From: Dipteris shenzhenensis
Lineage: Eukaryota; Polypodiophyta; Polypodiopsida; Gleicheniales
Strand: one strand, 5' to 3'
Assembly: GCA_047967505.1 (NCBI GenBank)
Contig: CM106540.1
DNA: 64,000 bases
The translations under genes were made by a program, and so were the position numbers. Position 1 is the first letter of the stretch. Each line of letters begins with the position of its first letter. Positions 56,951 to 64,000 of the stretch are shown here, in pieces. Below the pieces are notes generated by a model. The model was not told the DNA's origin and did not search any database. It was given only the letters and a program-made list of their open reading frames with translations.

Positions 56951-57716
56951 TGGTTTATTTATAAAACACATAAACTAACTCGACACTTGTGTTGTTACGA
57001 TAGGTGCACGACACATACATTTAGAATCATGGTGACAAAGAGGATTATTGAGAAACGAGGTGTAGCTATAAGTAAGACGCTTGACAAATTTTTTTGGAAA
57101 TTACAGCGACGATCAAACAATATCCTGGATGTTCCTAGATAGAATGCCAAGTGAATGGAATTTTGATTACTCGCAACACATTAAGAAGATACAATTCTGT
57201 GCATCATGTGGAAAATGCGATCTTTGGATTGGGAAAAGCAAAAAACCTGCACAATCTAACAGTCTTGACGATAATCAAACTTAGTCCCTCCTTATTGCTT
57301 CTTGAAGGTCTTGCCACAAGTACACGTTGAGAAGTCTCATGGAGAACTAGCAACATGTATGACTTGCAAGGCATGTGTACCACACCCTTTTTGGAATCTC
57401 TACTCTGTTCCTTACGAAGCTGAGTATATACAATCGATCCTTCAAGCAAACGTCTTTCACGTGCAAATGCTGTCACTATTAGATGTGAGCCTAAATATAA
57501 CAAGAGTGATGCGCTCATTGGTAGTGGGACAACTCACATCACAGTCATTATTGGATAATCCTTTAATTTATTGGAATCGAGTAGAGCGATTTTGCCAAAA
57601 TACTGAAGATTTATTGTCAGATACTAGAGACATCCTATCTCTAAATCTCATCTCAAACCTTTTGTTAAAGCGATACAAGACAATGCTTTGAGAGGCCTTA
57701 TTCAAGGCTAGGAATT
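56951..57716 (+). repeat. Helitron 5' block, copy 1
   Basis: It is repeated at 60571-61630 with about 90% identity by eye (landmarks AGGTGCACGACACATACATT, ACAATATCCTGGATGTTCCT and CGTTTCTTTCACGTG-type text). The translation includes MPSEWNFDYSQH and FCASCGKCDLW, a Cys-containing module at the N-terminal side of the Rep protein. Confidence 0.85.
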
Positions 57717-57717
57717 A

Positions 57718-59280
57718 GTGTTGTCACATCAGGAAATAATGAAAAAAAATTCTACCGATTCTCCATTTGAGGGTAGTGCTCATGACAGGAACTATTTGTC
57801 AATATTAGAACGTATTGACCACGTCCCAAATAAGTCCCAATTTTCCAGGCTGGCGATGAGAGAAGGCGACACTATCATGATATGTACAGAGAGAAATTTG
57901 ATCGATTGGGAAGTCGTTGCAATGCAAAATGCTATGATACAACGTGAGGAGTTGACTTGAGAACACACTTTTTCCATTCCTATTCCCTTTAGGTCTTGGA
58001 GGACACGATGGCTGACTCTTCTTCAATGAGTGCTTAAAAACAAAAATTTTGACATTCTTCTTGCTATTTACACTATACAAACCATATCTGCTCCTAATGT
58101 ACGAAATCCGCCAAGCATTCACGATAGCGCATGGGACATAGACGACTATCCTACTAAGAGATATCGATTGAAAGCACTGCAAAAGAACAAATGTGACAAG
58201 CGAGGAGTTAATGAGAGACATATTAAAGTTTGAAATCTCGACGATAATCCCAGGATCGCCCTCTTGGCATCGCAAGAACTTAAAGGATCTAATGACAATG
58301 GTTGATGTTTTGGGCCTACCTCACATATTCTTAACACTGATAGCTAATGAGGTTACGGACACACGATGGTTAGAGTTTGACAACCTAGAACAACTCGTTA
58401 AGCAATATAATCCACAATTTACTTAGCAACATTGTCCTGTTGAGTGTGCGATGATTTTTCACCTTAGGCTCCAAAAGTTTCTACAACAATACATATTAAG
58501 TGAGCATGGCCTGTTGGAAAGGGCAACACATTATTTAGTTAGATATGAAGTGCAGAGTCGCAGATCGCTTCATGCACACATTATGCTCCGGTTACATGAC
58601 GATGACCTTGAGCAAGTAACAAATGAAATAGACGCTCATGTCCCATTTGAAGAAGAGTGGCCTTCACAACTTCCACACCATTCATTGGAGATGAAGTTGC
58701 ACAAACTTGTGCAAAGAAAGCAGATGCATAGATGCAACAATGCTTGTAAGATCAATCCATGGCCTTCTAGCAAGTGCAAGTATGGTTTTCCTTTCGACAA
58801 CCATCCAGAGATGAAGCCATCTGTAGATCCGCAAACACATCGATGGATGTACTACCGACCAAGCCAATGTTGTCTCATACCATGCTACAATGTTGCTATT
58901 ATGGCAAGGACACATGAACATTCAGAGAATCACAAACACCGGTCTCTCATACTACTTGCTAAAGTATGCCATGAAGACAGAGCCAGTAGGAATCTAAACT
59001 TGAACATGAAAGATGCCAAATGATTAGGCCTTGAGACACTTGATCCATTAAAGTCGAAGATAATTGCTGCATACGTACTATCCAAGCCAACGTCACCAAA
59101 CGAGGCAACATTGACGTGTTTACAAGTACCCACTATTCATTGTAGCGAGGCTGTATACTCGATCGATGCCCAAGCTTTGACAAAGGTACTTGCAAAAGTA
59201 TTGTGTCATAACAATCCATCCTATCAATACATATTGTGGATGTCTAAGTGTACTAGAGCAGCTCACGTTTTATGAATATT
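57718..59280 (+). pseudogene. Helitron Rep (HUH) protein, degenerate
   Basis: Helitron_like_N signature: LMTMVDVLGLPHIFLTL then ANEVTDTRWLEF (58290-58380), and FLQQYILSEHGLLERATHYL. The HUH motif follows as RRSLHAHIMLRL (about 58570), then CKYGFPF and YRPSQCC. The two-tyrosine motif YLLKYAMK is at 58953-58976 but in a different frame from the flanking text. After it LGLETLDPLKSKIIAAYVLSKPTSP resumes the first frame behind a TGA at 59021. The block GGHDGWLFFN near 57995 is also in another frame. This is a multiply frameshifted, inactive Rep. No helicase follows it; the helicase at 44183 may come from a related element. Confidence 0.8.
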
Positions 59281-60570
59281 GGAAGTCATTCAAACCTCAA
59301 AGAGAACAGAAGTACACTACAACATAGGGTACAATGATGGACTCATTCATCAACTATGTATATCCAAGTGCACGAGTTGTATGTTTCACTTGCAGCTCAC
59401 CACTTTGAGGGCTTCTTCTTCAATGAGCTACTAAAAAGGATCCCTCTCATAAATGAGCATGAATTGATCTCTCCTTGCAATCGAACAGGATTGTAGTTTC
59501 TCGAATATCACATCTGTGGAATCGTCCAAACAGAATAGGACATCGAGACACTCGCCTCAGCTTATTATAAGTAACATATGCTAGTTGATGAAAAATGACA
59601 ACAATTAACTCTACTATGCCTCTCCTAATATCGAGACACTCGTCTCAACTTATTGTAAGATTCATATGCTAGTTTATGGAAAGGTAAATCAAGCTAATAT
59701 TGAGATACTCATCTCAGCTTATTGTAAGATTCATATGCTAGTTTATGCAGAGGTAAAGCAGTCTAATATGATGCCTCCGCTATGCACAACTCTCTTCAAT
59801 TTGAGCAATAATAGGACACAAATTCTCTTGGCATCGAAGACAATATTGCGCATGTGCTTGTCGATCATTTCACATGTCTGCTGATTTTGTATAGTGTGAT
59901 CGTAATTCTATTTTGAGTTTTGAGGGACAATGTTGATCTAGGACATGCATCTACTCATGTATATCATTAAGTCATGTGCAAGGATTTTTACATGGATTTT
60001 TTTTTCAATAAATGATGTAAGGACTTCTATGATTTCATATGCGTAATTGACCGAGATTTTGCCGATTGTTCAATATTAAACAAGGGATTTGAAGACTGGA
60101 GCAGCTTTGAACTCTTCATTATTTCATTTATAACAATGGCATCATCAAGAAGCACTGAAGAATCAATGAGCCAAAAATCAATAAGTACCGAAGAATCAAC
60201 GAGCCAAAAGAAGTTTTCTTGGAAGATTATTCAAAAGTCAATGAAAAGAAGATTTACCTACCAAAAAAGAAGTTGAAAGATGAAGCCAATGTAAAGATGT
60301 GCAATAAAAACTCAAAGACTTTGTTGACTTTTTCTTTTGCAGATTCCCAATTCTTGTTTTTCTATTTGTGTATGGAGGTATTTGCAAGAAGGGAATGGCT
60401 AAACACACATGTCATTTGGTCAAGCCTGCTATTGTCAGCTTAGTTTATATTAGATACTTTATTTTTCAACTTTTAAAAATTAAAGAAAGCATACTTTTCA
60501 ACAAAGGGAATCTTTGATAGATCTGCAAATTCCATAAAGAATAAACTCACTACGTCAAGTTTCTTCTTGT
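59281..60570. repeat. Helitron-flank region with short tandem repeats
   Basis: Three copies of a unit carrying GAGACACTCGTCTCAACTTATTGTAAG and CATATGCTAGTTTATG start near 59545, 59635 and 59701. A smaller repeat (GAAGAATCAA(T/C)GAGCCAAAA) occurs at 60150 and 60190. No gene is supported. Confidence 0.7.
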
Positions 60571-61630
60571 TTATTTTTAAAACACATAAACTAATTCTAC
60601 ACTCGCATTGTTATGATAGGTGCACGACACATACATTTAGAATCATGGCGATAGAGAGGATTATTGAGAAACGACGCATAGCTATAAGTAAGAAGCTTGA
60701 CAAAAAAAATAAAAAATTATAGCCATCAACAATATCCTGGATGTTCCTAGATAGAATGCTAAGTGAATGGAATTTTGATTGCTCATAACGCATTAAGAAG
60801 CTACAATTCTTTGCATCATGTGGAAAATGTGAGCTTTGTACTGGAAAAAGTAAAAAACTTATGCAATGTAAGAGTATATGACAATCAAGCTTAGTCCCTC
60901 CGTATTGCTTCTTGAATGTCTTGCTACACATACACGTCGAGAAGTCTCATGGAGAACTAGGAACATGTATGACACCCTTTTTGGAATCTCTACTCTGTTC
61001 CTTACGATGACGAGTATATAAAATTGATCCTTCGAGCAAACGTCTTTCACATGTAAATGTTGTTGCTATTAGATGTCAGCCTAAACATAACAAGAGTGAT
61101 TTGCTCATTGGCAGCTGGACAATTAACATCACGGTCATTATTGGATAATCCTTGAATTTTTTGGAATCGAGTAGAGAAAACTTGCCAAAATAATGAAGAT
61201 TTATTGTCAGATAGTGAGAAACATGCTTGCCTCAGGATCTATGGAGTGCTCTAAGGTGGATGGAACGTATGTGGAAACATAATGAAGAGAGTGCTCATGA
61301 CATGTACCTCAAGTCAATTAGGTTCCAAGATAAATTAGCTTGGAATCATAAACAGAATCTTGAGTGTATGTGCATTTCTCTATTCAACAATACATGATAG
61401 GCCTCTTATATAGAGAGTGCCCTTAGAATAGTCAACACTTGTGGGATCCTCTGATCCACATTTCTCCTTGTGGACATCCTTGATCCACATCTCCACATCA
61501 TGTAGTCCACATCCTAAGGTGGATACTTTAATTCTTTCCTATACCATACCTTAGCCTTTAATATGTGCTCATGGCACCATATCTCAATAGATACTAGAGA
61601 CATCCTATCTCTAAATCTCGTCTCAAACCC
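60571..61630 (+). repeat. Helitron 5' block, copy 2, interrupted
   Basis: A direct repeat of 56951-57660. It is split at 61214 by a probable solo LTR and resumes at 61587 (AGATACTAGAGACATCCTATC) before being cut off at 61630 by the gypsy LTR. Confidence 0.85.
61215..61586. repeat. Probable solo LTR (372 bp)
   Basis: It begins TGAGAAACATGC and ends CCATATCTCA, with TGAG/CTCA inverted tips. ATAG flanks both sides (61211-61214 and 61587-61590). The Helitron repeat on either side is continuous once the segment is removed. A TATA-like motif (CTTATATAGAG) is at about 61403. No internal retroelement sequence is present. Confidence 0.7.
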
Positions 61631-61632
61631 AT

Positions 61633-62446
61633 TGAACACCGTATTAGGAAGAATGTAGATGATGGAGACATCAAGGGAAGAGAGTCATGCTTTCTTTGAA
61701 AGGAAGGATGGGGGAAATCAGAGTACTAGCATGGTGGCTTTACAAGAATGAGCGTGTCACATCAAGGAATAACGCCCTCCTTTTATAGCCAAGAGAGGGG
61801 GTCTCTCCCAATAAATGCATCCTCCCACATGCATGGTGTCTGTGGAGGAATCTCCCATGTGGGCTAGGTGGGTACGCACTCTCAATTATGTGCGACAACC
61901 CTTTGCCTCATTTTCCCACATAAATCAAACCCCATATCCCAAGTCTAAGATACTCCCTTAGTCTCTTCTCAATTTTATAATACATTCAAACATCTAGGAG
62001 GACAAGTGGAGGGTTGGCACAAGGAATCTTACCACCTCATCCTACTTTCCCCATTATTTAACTTGCATTCTTGGACTATCTACACCTCCCCCACATGGGC
62101 CTATCCTACATGGAGGGAATAATCCAATATAATATCCATCTCCACTATTTTATATTACTTCTCCGATGGTCTTTGGGCCATGTCTCACTAAATGCAGACA
62201 TGGGACCACCTAGGTGGAGGGGTGGCACATGGAGGAACCATGCCACCTTAATATTTTATAATATAACTACCATGGATTATGCACAACACACCTATGCGTC
62301 CTCTTACGTGGAAGGGTGGCACATGGTCATGCCCTGCCACCTCAACCCTGGGCCCTATGCACACCATATTTTATTATACTATTGCCACACATACAAGCAC
62401 ACACACATATTTATGCCTTTTACCTTGGTCAAATTTATCCATAACA
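61633..62446 (-). repeat. 3' LTR of Ty3/gypsy element (814 bp)
   Basis: In element orientation (minus) it starts TGTTATGGATAAATTTGACC after the purine tract GGAAGGAAAC and ends GTGTTCA. A TATA box (CTATAAAAGG on the minus strand) lies near 61780. The left edge cuts the Helitron repeat. The partner LTR is outside the window. Confidence 0.7.
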
Positions 62447-64000
62447 GTTTCCTTCCGAGGCAGGGAATGCACAACATTTCCATGGTTGGGACCACATCAT
62501 GCACAAAGAAGGGCTTGAGATAATGCTTGTTGATCACCTTCTTGCCATATGGCTCGTGTAGCTCCTGAACTTGTACAGACCCATTGCTACGTTCCTTGAT
62601 GACTTTGTATGGGCCGGCCCACAGTGGAAGGAACTTTTTATCCAATTGGTGGTCCAATTTGTTATCAAAGCATAGCAGAACATCCCCCTTAGCAAAGTGT
62701 CTTTCCCATCCCTTGCGAATCTTAGCATCCAAGCGAGCCTTTTATCGATTCTTTTGGATCTCTGTTTGATGTAGTGCAAGGTGTCGGGTTTCATCTAACT
62801 TCTCAAGTTGTACCAACCTGGCCTCTACATGTTCATCTTCTATCATCCTCTATTCTTGTGCCAATCTTAGGCCGAAATCTCTATCTCTAGTGGGTAAAAC
62901 TGCCTCAGTACCGTACATCAACTCAAAAGGAGTGTGACCAAATCTCTATCTCTAGTGGGTAAAACTACCTCAGTACCGTACAGCAACTCAAAAGGAGTGT
63001 GACCTGTAGATGTTTTATGGGTGATGCCGTAAGCCCACATGGCTTTAGTGACCTTCTGATCCCACTATCTCATGTACCTTGTGGCCATTTTTCCCATGAA
63101 TTTACAAAGGAGGCCATTGGTCCGCTCTGTTTGTCCCATGGATGCTCGATAATAGATGCTAAAAGTGCGATGATCAATACCCATGCAATCCATGAGCAAC
63201 TCCACTGCTTCATTTCAGAATGGACTCCCATGGTCAGATACTATTTCCATGGGCCCAAACCTTGTGCGGATACGTTCAAATATGAAATTGGAAATTGCCT
63301 TACCATTTGCAGTGGGGAGGGAGATAGCGTCAGCCCACTTAGTGACATACTGAGTGGCTACCAAAAGATACTTCTTTTTGTGGGTAGTCATGGGTAGGGG
63401 TCCAACAAAATCTATTCCCCACTTTTGAAACGGATGGATGGACATCACTGGATGATGTTGCCCAAGATGGAAATCCTTCCTACCAAAGAATTGGCATGGT
63501 TCACAAGTTTTGCAATACATAGTGACATCCTTGAACAAGGTCGGCCAATAGTACCCAGCATGTAAAATCTTCTTAGTTGTATAGTCACCGGCATAGTGGC
63601 CTCCACAAAATCCATCATGATAATGCTTCAATACCTTAGGTACTTCATCTGTATCAATGGCCCATCTTAGTACCCCATCCATGCCTTAACGGTACAACAC
63701 CCCATCAAAGAGAGTGTAGCACCTACTATCTCTACAGATCTTCTTTCTCTCATAGCTAGTACTTTCCGGAGGAAAGGAGAAAGCAGTCAAAAACGTGTAG
63801 ATACCACCATACCATGGATCCCCAACTTCTATGGCTGCTACAAGGGTTACATCAAGGCACTCCTCTAAATCAATCAAAGCATTCTTCAAGTTGGAACGAC
63901 CCCCTTTTATAATTTTGAAAGAAAAATCATATTCTTGTAGAACTGCCAACCATTTGGCCAACCGACCCATGGGATTTGGTGATTGAAGAACCTGATTTGC
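62447..64000 (-). pseudogene. Ty3/gypsy pol: RNase H end and integrase
   Basis: Minus strand from the right edge: the RNase H C-terminus (RLAKWLAVLQEYDFSFKIIKGG, 63970-63686) and a stop at 63686. The integrase zinc finger has His spacing HYHDGFCGGH and CKTCEPCQ. The core has WGIDFVGPLP (first Asp) and IVSDHGSPF (second Asp), then a stop at 63215, and SMGQTERTNGLL (Glu) near 63120-63150. The C-terminal block is FAKGDVLLCF, LPLWAGPYKVIKERSNGSVQV and INKHYLKPFF (62732-62530). A 65-bp tandem duplication at 62875-63003 shifts the frame. The element continues beyond 64000 towards its RT and 5' LTR. Confidence 0.9.

Overview
The window is plant nuclear DNA made almost entirely of decayed, nested transposable elements, with one host gene that looks intact. 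That gene is a four-exon PRP38B-type pre-mRNA splicing factor on the + strand (46409-55529) with introns of about 2.4 and 5.2 kb. Three diverged families of CACTA (En/Spm) DNA transposons, Ty1/copia and Ty3/gypsy fragments, two Helitron-type fragments and a 182-bp satellite fill the rest. This suits a large repeat-rich land-plant genome. A fern or lycophyte seems more likely to me than a flowering plant, because of the PRP38 intron sizes and the Helitron helicase-endonuclease arrangement, but this is an inference.

Layout. 1-2540: unrecognised DNA, then a copia gag/protease relic. 2540-7260: CACTA family A copy A1, with transposase exons, stop codons and a lost 3' end. 7267-7629: minus-strand copia integrase fragment. 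7627-9060: minus-strand 3' portion of a family A element (A2), beginning with its CACTA terminus. 9112-14290: CACTA family B, with a polypurine tract, its own subterminal repeats and a defective transposase. 14290-17200: an acidic open frame of unknown origin, a possible LTR and a tandem duplication. 17430-19060: minus-strand gypsy protease/RT/RNase H relic. 19150-22368: internally deleted family A copy A3. 22370-24805: a fourth family A fragment (A4) split by copia pieces. 24826-41881: a minus-strand copia retrotransposon split by a complete 14.65-kb CACTA element of a third family (C, 25984-40635), which has 19-bp terminal inverted repeats and a 3-bp ATG target-site duplication. 43790-46030: degenerate Pif1-type helicase followed by an endonuclease/exonuclease/phosphatase domain (Helentron type). 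46409-55529: PRP38B. 57000-59280: degenerate Helitron Rep domain. 60571-61630: a second, partial copy of the Helitron 5' block, interrupted by a probable solo LTR. 61633-64000: minus-strand gypsy LTR and integrase, running off the window.

The most notable content is inside CACTA-C. It carries a minus-strand two-module coding region: a divergent transposase and a second, well-preserved multi-exon gene. It also carries an 11-unit 182-bp satellite array, and the first exon of a histone H3 gene. The H3 piece ends at a splice donor and lies about 1 kb upstream of the transposase start, on the same strand. The transposase start codon comes directly after a splice acceptor. The three CACTA families share two design features: dense subterminal palindromes with a CTATAG or CTATATAG core, and a transposase ATG placed at, or one base after, an intron 3' end.
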